Shown here: piece by piece, positions 25,593-33,037 of the stretch
Numbering within the stretch: position 1 is the first letter of the stretch
Layout of the letters: each line of letters starts with the position of its first letter
DNA from: Pedobacter jeongneungensis
GTDB lineage: Bacteria > Bacteroidota > Bacteroidia > Sphingobacteriales > Sphingobacteriaceae
Direction of reading: 5' to 3'
DNA: 64,000 nucleotides
Assembly: GCF_000633455.1 (NCBI RefSeq)
Contig: NZ_AYMG01000010.1
Coordinates: 62,001 to 126,000 of the forward strand
Program-made: the position numbers and the translations under genes
Notes under the pieces: model-generated
What the model was told of the DNA's origin: nothing
The model's input: the letters and a program-made list of their open reading frames with translations, nothing else
Databases searched by the model: none

Positions 25593-27104
25593 CTAAATTA
25601 ATTTTAAAATAAACATAATCACACTGCGCAAACTTACAATCATCACAATAATTCCAACAGCCACCATAATGGTTTTTGCCGAAATTTTATTAGATACTTT
25701 TGCGGCAATTGGCGATGCGATTGCACTACCAATAATTAAGCCTAAAACGGCTTCCCAGTGTTTGCCGCCCAACATGGTAAAAAAGGTAAGCGAACTTAAA
25801 GTGGCAATAAAAAAACGGCTGATTTTTACCGTACCCAGTGAAAATAAAGGGTGACGGCCGCCTGCAATTAAACTCGATAAAACGATCGATCCCCAGCCAC
25901 CACCAAAAGCAGCATCTATAAATCCACCAAAAAACCCCAATAAACCAATTTTCTTGATTTTTTGATCGGCTTTTTTTCTTTTAATGTTAAAGGCTTTCAT
26001 TAAAATAACGGCACCTAAAAACAAGGTATAAACGGCAACAACCGGCTTAACGTAACTGCTATAATGCTCCAATGAAGATAAAATATAGGCACCTAATACC
26101 GCACCAACAATTGCAGGAAGGATCAATATTTTAAAAAGCTTCCAGTTTACGTTGCCCATACGGTAATGCATCCAGCCTGCAATCCCGTTACTCATTACTT
26201 CTGAAATGTGTATGGCCATACTTGCTGATGCAGGTGGTAAACCCATCGCTAGTGAAAAAGATGCCGTGGTAACGCCATATGACATCCCAATCGCCCCATC
26301 AATCAAAGCGAATAAAAATCCTGCCCCTAAAAACCAGTAGAATAATGGATCGATGTTGATTAAAAACGTCTGAAATTCAGGTTCAGTATTCCAAAGGGAA
26401 AGTCCGATTGCTCCAATCAATAAAACCGATGCCACCCAGATCAACCATTTGATATTCCGCTCGGCAAAACTTTTTTTAGGATTAATTAAACTCTGGGTAA
26501 CCTTATTTAGCTTTTTAACCTTTGCAGAGAAATCGCCGTTTAAAGTCTGGCGCAAAGCGCTCATGTTCTGTAAGGTTTCATCCAGTTCTGCGGGTAAACC
26601 CTCATTCAAAATCTGCTTTAAACGTTTGGCAATGGTTGGCGATTTACCGTTTGTAGAAATGGCAATTTTTAAATCGCCCTTTTGAACAATCGATCCCAGA
26701 TAAAAATCACATAACTCAGGTTTGTCAGCCACATTGATCAACAGACCACGCTCATGCGTAACCTTTCTGATCTCTTCATTTAAAATATTGTTATTGGTTG
26801 CAGCGAAAACGATATCAATATCATTTAAATCATCTATATCAAAAGTTTTCTGCTTAACCTTTATGAGCGGATAATTTGCAACAAGTGCATAAACCTCCGG
26901 CGATACCGTTTCTGCCACGATGGTAATGGTAGCACTATGGCTGTTATTTACAATCGCCGTTAACTTCTCCAGCCCAATATTGCCTGCTCCAATTAATAAT
27001 GTACGCAGCTTGTTCAGCTTTACAAAAACTGGAAAGAGCTGGTTACCTTTTTCTTCTTCCGAAAAAGATGTTGCATTATCAGGTTGGTTAGGCAATACTT
27101 GCAT
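25593..27104 (-). CDS. Precorrin-2 dehydrogenase / TauE-SafE membrane protein fusion
   Basis: Two unrelated domains in one 503-residue chain. Residues about 20-210 match the CysG N-terminal/Met8p fold: LLIGAGNIGLEKL (36-48) binds NAD, N-V-A-D-K-P-E-L-C-D-F (124-134) holds the probable catalytic Asp127, and S-T-N-G-K-S-P (150-156) follows. This domain oxidises precorrin-2 to sirohydrochlorin and may insert iron to give siroheme. Residues about 218-503 are hydrophobic with 7-8 membrane segments and the paired TauE/SafE repeats (G-A-I-G-M-S-Y-G-V and D-A-A-F-G-G-G-W-G-S), a family that moves sulfite, sulfonates or related anions. Its 3' neighbour is APS reductase and 5' neighbour SUMT (17-base overlap). 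The pairing suggests siroheme synthesis at the membrane beside a sulfur-anion carrier, perhaps for sulfate uptake, as no other transporter is in the operon. Confidence 0.9.
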   Translation of the reverse strand: MQVLPNQPDNATSFSEEEKGNQLFPVFVKLNKLRTLLIGAGNIGLEKLTAIVNNSHSATITIVAETVSPEVYALVANYPLIKVKQKTFDIDDLNDIDIVFAATNNNILNEEIRKVTHERGLLINVADKPELCDFYLGSIVQKGDLKIAISTNGKSPTIAKRLKQILNEGLPAELDETLQNMSALRQTLNGDFSAKVKKLNKVTQSLINPKKSFAERNIKWLIWVASVLLIGAIGLSLWNTEPEFQTFLINIDPLFYWFLGAGFLFALIDGAIGMSYGVTTASFSLAMGLPPASASMAIHISEVMSNGIAGWMHYRMGNVNWKLFKILILPAIVGAVLGAYILSSLEHYSSYVKPVVAVYTLFLGAVILMKAFNIKRKKADQKIKKIGLLGFFGGFIDAAFGGGWGSIVLSSLIAGGRHPLFSLGTVKISRFFIATLSSLTFFTMLGGKHWEAVLGLIIGSAIASPIAAKVSNKISAKTIMVAVGIIVMIVSLRSVIMFILKLI

Positions 27105-27858
27105 ATTGTTTAATTAATTTCTTAAATGATGGATGTAATGATACAACTTCTCCAAAAATTAATAAAGCTGGTGCTTTAATATTTTCTTGCTGCACCAAAC
27201 TTTCTATGGTTTCAACTACGCCGACAACTAAACGTTCATCTTCAGCTGATCCGTTCTGCACCACTGCAGTTGGTAAATTGTGTTTGCCTGCGGCTTTAAA
27301 AATCTCTACAATTTTTGATAGTTTTTTAAGCCCCATCAGTACCAATACTGTGGCTTTTGACTGTGCTGCCTGGTAAATATCGGCCGAAACCTCTCCTGAA
27401 GTGGTAGTTCCGGTAATTACCCAAAAGCTTTCGCTCATGCCACGGTGCGTAACCGGAATTTGTTGCAATCCTGGTACACCGATGGAACTCGAAATACCCG
27501 GAATTACACTTACCGGAATGCTGTATGATGCAGCATAATCCAATTCTTCATATCCCCTGCCAAAAACAAACGGATCACCACCTTTTAAACGCACAACATG
27601 TCCGTAATTTAAAGCGTAGTCGATCATTAATTTATTGATGGTATCCTGTGGATACGAATGCTCACCCGAACGTTTGCCCACATAAACTTTAATGGCATCC
27701 GCCGGGGCATGCTCCAATAAAGCTTCGTTTGTTAAAGCATCGTACAATACCACGTCAGCGGTTTGCAATGCTTTTACACCTTTTAAGGTCAATAAATCCG
27801 GATCTCCAGGACCTGCGCCTAAAAGGGTAATTTTTGATTCTTTATTTTGATTAACCAT
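27088..27858 (-). CDS. cobA: Uroporphyrinogen-III C-methyltransferase
   Basis: Methylates uroporphyrinogen III at C2 and C7 with SAM to give precorrin-2, the first step toward siroheme for sulfite reductase. Length 256, normal for a stand-alone SUMT. GAGPGDPD stands at 14-21, V-R-L-K-G-G-D-P-F-V-F-G-R-G at 89-102, V-I-P-G-I-S-S at 118-124, and P-V-T-H-R-G at 135-140; all conserved motifs are present, in contrast to the diverged paralogue at 20481-21275. It overlaps the next gene (dehydrogenase/TauE fusion) by 17 bases. The product is handed to that gene's enzyme. Confidence 0.95.
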   Translation of the reverse strand: MVNQNKESKITLLGAGPGDPDLLTLKGVKALQTADVVLYDALTNEALLEHAPADAIKVYVGKRSGEHSYPQDTINKLMIDYALNYGHVVRLKGGDPFVFGRGYEELDYAASYSIPVSVIPGISSSIGVPGLQQIPVTHRGMSESFWVITGTTTSGEVSADIYQAAQSKATVLVLMGLKKLSKIVEIFKAAGKHNLPTAVVQNGSAEDERLVVGVVETIESLVQQENIKAPALLIFGEVVSLHPSFKKLIKQYASIA

Positions 27859-27898
27859 GTTTCTTTTTAATTATTGAATTTTGAATGACTGGATGAAG

Positions 27899-27960
27899 AG
27901 TTGTTTGGCGCATGGCGTTTAGCGTCTGCAGTTCTCAAATCTCATATCTATTGTCTCAAA
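27899..27960. repeat. Word repeats GGCGTTTAGCGTC and TCTCAAATCTCATATCT
   Basis: ATGGCGTTTAGCGTC here is the exact reverse complement of a word at 7521-7535, and TCTCAAATCTCATATCT echoes the block upstream of cysN. The rest of the 104-base gap before the sulfite reductase stop is AT-rich. Confidence 0.5.
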
Positions 27961-27962
27961 TC

Positions 27963-30053
27963 TCATTTCGCTAATACCGCTCTTTTCTCCTTAATCTGAT
28001 TTAAAAATTGATTGGCTTCTTCAAAATATTTCTTTGCAAATTCTGCCGTTGGTTCGTTTTTGTTGATCTGTAAAACCAGGTCAGAGAAATTGGTTGGTAA
28101 ATTAAATTCGCCGGTTTCTACATAATGGTTATCAAATTCACGGATCACACCAACCTGCGTACTGCTGTTTACGCCTTTATCCAACAATAAAGATTTTGCT
28201 GCACTTACAAAAGTGCTGTAGGTATGGTATATGGCGTCGGCATAAGCACCTTTATCTAAGTTTTGCTTTGCCCAGCCAAATTTTTCGTCTGCCTCTAGTA
28301 ATAAAGTAGCCACTAAATCAATTACTACACCAGCACATTCTCCCACACCAATTGCGGTTACAAATTCTTCAACATGTCCCCAGTCTACAAATTCATCTGT
28401 TTGCAGGTTGGTTAAATCAGCCAATGGTTTCAACAACTGATAAAAATGGTCTTTACCTTTTCTATCATAATATTGGTGGAAGTTTTCATTTTCCAAATTA
28501 TTAGCTTTAAAATCATTTAAAATGAAATGTAAAACACTTGTAGCCCTTTTAGAAGGTACTTTAATTACGCGTTCTGCAACACGGCCAACACCGTTACCAA
28601 CAGTACCGCCACCAAGCATCACCTGAACTGCAGGAACCACTTTTCCTTCAGCTTTTACCGAACTTCCATGGAAACCGATTTCAGCCAAACCATGCTGACC
28701 GCAAGAGTTCATACAACCACTAATTTTGATCTTGATGTTTTTCTCGTAAATAAACTCAGGGAAATCAGTATAAATTACATCCTCCAAAACCTCTGCAAGC
28801 GTCATGGAGTTCGAAATACCCAAATTACAGGTATCAGTACCCGGACAGGTAGTAATATCGGCCAGACTATCAAAACCTGCTGTGGTAAAACCAATTTTAT
28901 TTAAAGCCGCATATAATGAAGGTAATGCCTCCTTCCTCACAAATTTTAACAAAAGGCCCTGGTTTTGGGTAATTCTGATTTCATCAGCAACATAAAGCCT
29001 GATGGCATCAACAAAAGCCCTTGCTTTATCTGTTTTGATATCACCTACCTGCACTTTTACATAAACGCCGTAAAATCCAGCCTGTTTCTGCTCAATTACA
29101 TTAGTAGCTAACCAGTGTTTATAATGACTTTCGTTTAATATCTCTACCGCAGGGTATTCCTGCTCTAAAGGTAAAGTAGGCTGTGGAACGGTATTAATAT
29201 CTATTTTAAAGGTTTTTACTTTATTGGCAATACGCTCTTCGGCAACCAAACGTAAAACCTCTTCTAATCCTAACTTCTGAACAAGGTATTTTAAACGCGC
29301 TTTATTACGGTTACTGCGTTCGCCATAACGGTCGAAAACGCGAAGAACAGATTCTGTAAAGGGAATCAATTGGTCTTCAGGTAAAAAATCGTGAACGGCA
29401 TTCGCCAAAAAAGGCTGTGCGCCTAAACCACCGGCAAATAATACTTTAAATCCACGTTCGCCATTTTCGTTAATTTTTGGAATAAAACCTAAATCGTGAA
29501 TGTAGCTAAAAGCCGTATCCCTATCGCTCGAAGAAAAGGAGATTTTAATCTTGCGGCCCATTTCCTGACAGATCGGGTTACGCAAAAAATAGGCAAATAC
29601 CGCCTGTGCATAAGGCGAAACATCAAAAGGCTCTTCCGCATCAATACCCGAATTTGGAGAAGCCGTTACGTTACGTACTGTATTACCACAAGCCTCGCGG
29701 AGCGTAATATCATCCTGTTCCAGTTTGGCCCATAGCTCGGGCGTACGGTCTAAACTCACATAATGGATCTGAATATCCTGACGAGTGGTTAAGTGTAAAT
29801 TTCCACTTCCGTATTCATCAGCAATATCGGCTATACGCAATAACTGTTTAAAAGTTACCTTACCAAATGGCAGTTTAATACGCACCATTTGTACGCCTGG
29901 CTGTCTTTGTCCGTAAACACCACGGGCCAAACGGAGGCTCCTAAACTTTTCGTCGTGGATGGTTCCATCTCTAAAAGCTTTAATCTTATTCTCTAAATCG
30001 ATGATGTCCTGCTCGACGATCGGATTTTCGAGTTCTGTTCTGAAACTTTGCAT
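27963..30053 (-). CDS. Sulfite reductase (siroheme, 4Fe-4S) with HEPN-like C-terminal extension
   Basis: Reduces sulfite to sulfide in six electron steps. The hemoprotein part (about 1-515) has the duplicated nitrite/sulfite reductase repeat, N-L-H-L-T-T-R-Q-D (85-93) for siroheme contacts, and four cluster cysteines, Cys403 and Cys409 in T-C-P-G-T-D-T-C and Cys447 and Cys451 in G-C-M-N-S-C-G. It resembles the ferredoxin-type one-subunit enzymes; no flavoprotein partner is encoded here. The chain is 696 residues, about 120-180 longer than usual. Residues 515-570 form a linker. Residues about 590-690 are helical with A-K-Q-N-L-D-K-G-A-Y-A-D-A-I-Y-H-T-Y-S-T-F-V, the look of a HEPN domain but without a clear R-x4-6-H motif. 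First gene of the operon; its leader carries an attenuator-like device. Confidence 0.92.
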   Translation of the reverse strand: MQSFRTELENPIVEQDIIDLENKIKAFRDGTIHDEKFRSLRLARGVYGQRQPGVQMVRIKLPFGKVTFKQLLRIADIADEYGSGNLHLTTRQDIQIHYVSLDRTPELWAKLEQDDITLREACGNTVRNVTASPNSGIDAEEPFDVSPYAQAVFAYFLRNPICQEMGRKIKISFSSSDRDTAFSYIHDLGFIPKINENGERGFKVLFAGGLGAQPFLANAVHDFLPEDQLIPFTESVLRVFDRYGERSNRNKARLKYLVQKLGLEEVLRLVAEERIANKVKTFKIDINTVPQPTLPLEQEYPAVEILNESHYKHWLATNVIEQKQAGFYGVYVKVQVGDIKTDKARAFVDAIRLYVADEIRITQNQGLLLKFVRKEALPSLYAALNKIGFTTAGFDSLADITTCPGTDTCNLGISNSMTLAEVLEDVIYTDFPEFIYEKNIKIKISGCMNSCGQHGLAEIGFHGSSVKAEGKVVPAVQVMLGGGTVGNGVGRVAERVIKVPSKRATSVLHFILNDFKANNLENENFHQYYDRKGKDHFYQLLKPLADLTNLQTDEFVDWGHVEEFVTAIGVGECAGVVIDLVATLLLEADEKFGWAKQNLDKGAYADAIYHTYSTFVSAAKSLLLDKGVNSSTQVGVIREFDNHYVETGEFNLPTNFSDLVLQINKNEPTAEFAKKYFEEANQFLNQIKEKRAVLAK

Positions 30054-30072
30054 ATGTGTTGTTAGCTTTATT

Positions 30073-30104
30073 CAAAAAATGCTTCCCTGTTACCGAGAAG
30101 CATT
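30073..30104 (-). terminator. Leader hairpin with T-run (attenuator) before sulfite reductase
   Basis: On the minus strand AATGCTTC (complement of 30097-30104) and GAAGCATT (complement of 30078-30085) pair perfectly around an 11-base loop, followed by six T residues. It ends about 20 bases before the sulfite reductase ATG, so any transcript of the operon must read through it. It comes 37 bases after the stop codon of the poly-cysteine leader. Confidence 0.88.
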
Positions 30105-30140
30105 CCATATTTTATACATAAAATTATCTGTAGGCTCCTG

Positions 30141-30170
30141 TTACTGCGTTTTACAACAACAGCACATCAT
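30141..30170 (-). CDS. Leader peptide MMCCCCKTQ (four consecutive cysteines)
   Basis: The ten codons ATG ATG TGC TGT TGT TGT AAA ACG CAG TAA lie between the shared promoter box (start site near 30210) and the terminator hairpin of the sulfate-assimilation operon. Four adjacent Cys codons in a nine-residue peptide before cysteine-forming genes is the hallmark of ribosome-mediated attenuation. If charged tRNA-Cys is scarce, the ribosome would stall and the terminator would not form. The first Met codon is preceded by A-rich AAGCAA, suitable for Bacteroidota initiation without Shine-Dalgarno. CTGTT within the Cys codons (30158-30162) can pair with GTAACAGG, which occurs both at the peptide stop (30137-30144) and in the terminator loop (30086-30093). 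No longer antiterminator was found by eye. Confidence 0.75.
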   Translation of the reverse strand: MMCCCCKTQ

Positions 30171-30216
30171 TTGCTTAGCGGTTAACTGGTTAGGTATAAA
30201 ACTGAAGTTCATACGC

Positions 30217-30261
30217 CAAATATATAAAGTATATAGGAATAGTCGTAATTTATTATAAAAA
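30217..30261 (-). promoter_or_regulatory. Promoter box of the sulfate-assimilation operon
   Basis: On the minus strand the -7 element TATATTTG is the complement of 30217-30224. The conserved upstream blocks AATTACGAC and ATTCCTATA also occur before the diverged methyltransferase (21316-21360; 41 of 45 identical). The four differences do not touch the -7 element. The Rrf2 regulator at 31019-31465 is the obvious candidate to bind here. Confidence 0.75.
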
Positions 30262-30441
30262 ATTTTACGATATCTTGTTAAAACCCTTTCAAGATCGTCA
30301 TTTCGAGCAAAGTGCCACGCAGTCGAAAAATCTATAAATTAAATTCCTTAAATAATATAGCTAAAACTGCCATTTGAAAACTGCAACTGAAAATTGAAAA
30401 CTGTCAAACTAATTTGGGCGTTACCTAAGCTACGCAAAGGT

Positions 30442-30513
30442 CGGGCTTTGCAGGGCTGCGCTTCGCTCCGGTACCGATGAAAAATCGGCACTGAACCCTT
30501 ACAATCCCTAACG
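30442..30513. repeat. Dispersed repeat A, copy 2 (72 bp)
   Basis: This is the inverted copy of 16980-17051, 69 of 72 bases identical. It lies in the long gene-free stretch 30171-31018, which also holds a low-complexity block of ACTGCAACTGAAAATTGAAA words near 30370-30410. Confidence 0.85.
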
Positions 30514-30540
30514 TGGAGTTATCGCATTATGCTAGCTTAC

Positions 30541-30850
30541 TTTGAAAAACAAACAGCTTTTACCTAAGAACGCTGTCAATCCCAAGTGCTGGGAAATCAA
30601 AAAAACAGTTGCAAAACAGAAGAATTAGCACTACCAAACCTGAAACGCAGTGGTTTTGTGCACATTTTGCAAAACCGTAAACCTGGCAATTACTGCACAA
30701 AACAAAGTGCCGCTGTTTTTTTGATGTGAAATGGGTTTGTGTGGGAGCACATTGCTGGATTGACAAAGCGCTTTGGGTACTTTGGCGCTCCAAAGTACCA
30801 TGCCCCCGCGGCATAGAGCGGCAAGAAAAATCTTCACTTATGTCTTCACG
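30541..30850. other. Unexplained GC-richer block without convincing gene
   Basis: The block differs in composition from its surroundings (for example CGCTTTGGGTACTTTGGCGC, with an ATGCCCCCGCGGCAT palindrome near 30800). On the minus strand two overlapping frames of 84 and 68 codons are open, but neither shows protein-like composition, signal, or a recognised family. It looks like another dispersed non-coding element or a remnant. No second copy is in the window. Confidence 0.35.
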
Positions 30851-30977
30851 GACGGATTTGAAATGTTAATAGAACAATAACACTCGAAATGTACCGAAGC
30901 TTACTTTCCAAAATAATATTGACCACCTAAGTCACCTTAGTACATCTAAGTGATATGCTTAACATTGTTGGTTTTAG

Positions 30978-31006
30978 ACCTCGCAGGTTTTAAAAACCTG
31001 CGAGGT
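30978..31006. repeat. Palindrome ACCTCGCAGGTTT/AAACCTGCGAGGT
   Basis: Perfect 13-bp arms with a 3-base centre lie 12 bases past the Rrf2 stop. No T-run follows on the minus strand, so it may be a repeat-type palindrome that also works as a weak terminator. The AACCTC-GGTTT style recurs at 45311-45408. Confidence 0.75.
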
Positions 31007-31018
31007 TTAGAAATTATT

Positions 31019-31465
31019 TTATAAATTAACGATACCGATTTTCAAAGTATCTTCCCTGCCGATAACATCGGCAATGCTGGTTTCGGTTAAAACCTTAAGC
31101 GTAGCATCCCTTACATCAATAAAGGCACTTCTGATGCCGCATGTTTTCTCATCTACACACTCATCACATTTATGGTAAAAGTTTAAACTGGCACATGGCA
31201 CCATCGCAATTGGCCCATCAGTTACACGCATTACGTGTACCAATAAAATCTCTTCAGGTTTTTTATTGAGGCTATAGCCGCCGCCTGCACCTTTTTTACT
31301 GTATAAAAAGCCTGCATTGCGCAAATCAAGAAGGATCTGTTCAAGGAATTTTTTCGGGATATGCTCCTCCTCTGCAATTTTCGAAATCTGCATTGGTGGT
31401 TTATCTAAATTTTTACCCAGCGCAACAAGCGCTTTAATGGCATATTTTGTTTTTTTGGACAGCAT
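31019..31465 (-). CDS. Rrf2-family transcription regulator with four-cysteine cluster
   Basis: DNA-binding regulator of 148 residues, normal length for Rrf2/IscR/CymR. The N-terminal winged helix spans about 1-80 with L-S-K-K-T-K-Y-A-I-K-A-L and the wing K-K-G-A-G-G-G-Y-S-L. The C-terminal half has Cys91, Cys100, Cys103 and Cys109 (V-P-C-A-S, H-K-C-D-E-C, K-T-C-G-I), compatible with an Fe-S cluster as in IscR, though the spacing is not the IscR one. Members sense Fe-S status or, with CysK, cysteine supply. Its place 0.85 kb upstream of the sulfate operon on the same strand, and the shared operator-like boxes, point to control of sulfur assimilation. The -7 element lies only 8 bases upstream of the ATG, so the mRNA may be leaderless. 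Confidence 0.92.
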   Translation of the reverse strand: MLSKKTKYAIKALVALGKNLDKPPMQISKIAEEEHIPKKFLEQILLDLRNAGFLYSKKGAGGGYSLNKKPEEILLVHVMRVTDGPIAMVPCASLNFYHKCDECVDEKTCGIRSAFIDVRDATLKVLTETSIADVIGREDTLKIGIVNL

Positions 31466-31472
31466 ATTCGCA

Positions 31473-31503
31473 CAAAGCTAATAAAAGAAAGTAAATTATA
31501 AAA
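31473..31503 (-). promoter_or_regulatory. Promoter of the Rrf2 regulator gene
   Basis: On the minus strand TTTT (complement of 31500-31503), 19 bases, then TAGCTTTG (complement of 31473-31480), a full match to the Bacteroidota -7 TAnnTTTG. The start site would fall at or next to the ATG. Confidence 0.6.
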
Positions 31504-31681
31504 TATGCAACAAGAAGTTGATTTTAATTCAACATACTATCATATTTATAAATATAACACATCATAACAATAATTGCTTTAATCAAACGAGCGTAAAAAT
31601 AATCGGCAACTGTAACAGTAGGCAATTATCAGCGTTTAAATTCTATTTTTACCCCCTATTCTGATTTACAGATTTTTAATA

Positions 31682-32902
31682 ATGAAAAGAAAACTCAATC
31701 TATTGCCACTCATCATAGTTGCAATCATATTTTTTGCCTTAAATGCTTATGTTTTATCAGGTTTGGGTACCATCAATCAATCAAGTTTACTGAGCCCAAT
31801 CTTTTGGGTATTTATCATCGGTTTAACTTTTGCTTTGTTCTTCGCCATTCAGCAGATGCGCATCCAGGGAATAAATAAGTTCTTCCAAATTGTTAGTCAT
31901 GCTTTCTTGATTGTTTTTGCTTCAGAAATTGTTTTCGCTTTTTTTCTAATGCTGGGCGATGTTTACCGCTTATTAATTGGCTTATCCACCAATTTTGAGC
32001 CCGGTGGATTCCATATTGCCGGCCGCAGCAACTATTGGGTCGATTTTGCCTTTGTGATGTTCTGTTTAACCATTGCCCTATTTGCTTATGGCATTACCCA
32101 GGGGAAATACGCTTACCGTGTAATTAAACATACTTTGTATTTTGATGATCTGCCTGAAAGTTTTGATGGTTTTACGCTGACCCAGATTTCGGATGTACAT
32201 GCCGGGAGTTTTACTAACCCAAAAGCCGTACAAAAAGGAATTGACATGATCAATGCACAAAAAAGCGATTTATTTGTTTTTACAGGCGATTTGGTCAACA
32301 ATGCCTCATCAGAGATTGTGCCTTACATCGGCCATTTCTCACAGATTAAGGCCCCTTTCGGGCAGTTTTCTGTTTTAGGTAACCACGATTATGGCGATTA
32401 CATCAAATGGCCAAGTGAAGCCGATAAAATACAGAACTTAAACCAATTGAAAGCTTACCACAAAGAACTGGGCTTTAAATTGTTGTTGGATGAACATGTA
32501 GAGCTGCATAAAAACGGCGAAAAAATTATCCTCGCCGGGATAGAAAACTGGGGAATCGGTTTTGGGGAACGCGGCGACCTCAAAAAAGCCCTTCAAAATA
32601 CAGAGGTGAACGATTTTAAAATTCTTTTATCACACGATCCTTCGCATTGGGATGCACAGGTAAAAAATTATCCTTCAAAAATCCAGCTTTCTTTGGCTGG
32701 CCATACGCATGGCATGCAGTTCGGTATCGAAGCTTTTGGCATTAAGTGGAGCCCGGTAAAATACCGTTATAAACATTGGGCAGGCATTAAAACTGAAAAT
32801 GGCAGGTATTTAAATGTGAACCGTGGCTTTGGTTTTCTTGGCTTTTCCGGAAGGATTGGTATTTGGCCGGAGATTACGGTAATTGAATTGAAAAGGAAAT
32901 AA
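31682..32902 (+). CDS. Membrane-anchored metallophosphoesterase
   Basis: A 406-residue protein with about four N-terminal membrane helices (roughly 7-25, 39-56, 68-95 and 118-138), followed by a calcineurin-like phosphoesterase domain with the five metal motifs: Asp171-x-His173 in I-S-D-V-H-A-G, G-D-L with Asp203, Gly-Asn234-His235-Asp in L-G-N-H-D-Y-G, H-D-P in L-S-H-D-P-S-H, and G-H-T-H-G near 343. It resembles the YkuE/YpbG group, some of which act on UDP-sugars or lipids; substrate unknown. It stands alone, with a 16-bp terminator at its 3' end overlapping the stop codon. Confidence 0.9.
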   Translation: MKRKLNLLPLIIVAIIFFALNAYVLSGLGTINQSSLLSPIFWVFIIGLTFALFFAIQQMRIQGINKFFQIVSHAFLIVFASEIVFAFFLMLGDVYRLLIGLSTNFEPGGFHIAGRSNYWVDFAFVMFCLTIALFAYGITQGKYAYRVIKHTLYFDDLPESFDGFTLTQISDVHAGSFTNPKAVQKGIDMINAQKSDLFVFTGDLVNNASSEIVPYIGHFSQIKAPFGQFSVLGNHDYGDYIKWPSEADKIQNLNQLKAYHKELGFKLLLDEHVELHKNGEKIILAGIENWGIGFGERGDLKKALQNTEVNDFKILLSHDPSHWDAQVKNYPSKIQLSLAGHTHGMQFGIEAFGIKWSPVKYRYKHWAGIKTENGRYLNVNRGFGFLGFSGRIGIWPEITVIELKRK

Positions 32903-32938
32903 ACAACCAATGCCCCGAAATTGGGGCATTGGTTGTTT
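32901..32938. terminator. Strong hairpin after the phosphoesterase gene
   Basis: AAACAACCAATGCCCC (32901-32916) pairs perfectly with 32923-32938 around GAAATT. Short A- and T-tracts form part of the stem ends, so it can serve both strands. It starts within the TAA stop codon. Confidence 0.85.
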
Positions 32939-32946
32939 AGGCGATC

Positions 32947-33034
32947 GTCATTCCCGCGCAGGCGGGAACCTTAATGCAAACAACAAGTCTAGTTATAGCA
33001 TTACGATTCCCAATCAAGTTGGGAATGACGAACT
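32947..33034. repeat. Dispersed palindromic repeat D, simple copy
   Basis: The element has two hairpins, TTCCCGC-GCAG-GCGGGAA and ATTCCCAA-TCAAG-TTGGGAAT, joined by TTAATGCAAACAACAAG-type spacer. A second copy at 48531-48651 shares the frame but carries two inserted CCGATAGCTATCGG palindromes. It sits directly at the stop of the TonB receptor gene. Confidence 0.75.
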
Positions 33035-33037
33035 GCT

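Noticed and set aside
30560..30837. Two overlapping minus-strand frames (84 and 68 codons) as genes
   Set aside because: Composition is unlike real proteins of this genome, no plausible start context or domain, and the frames overlap each other in a repeat-like block.
30978..31006. Calling this palindrome a certain intrinsic terminator
   Set aside because: The stem is perfect but no T-run follows in the direction of the Rrf2 gene, and similar palindromes occur as repeats elsewhere.
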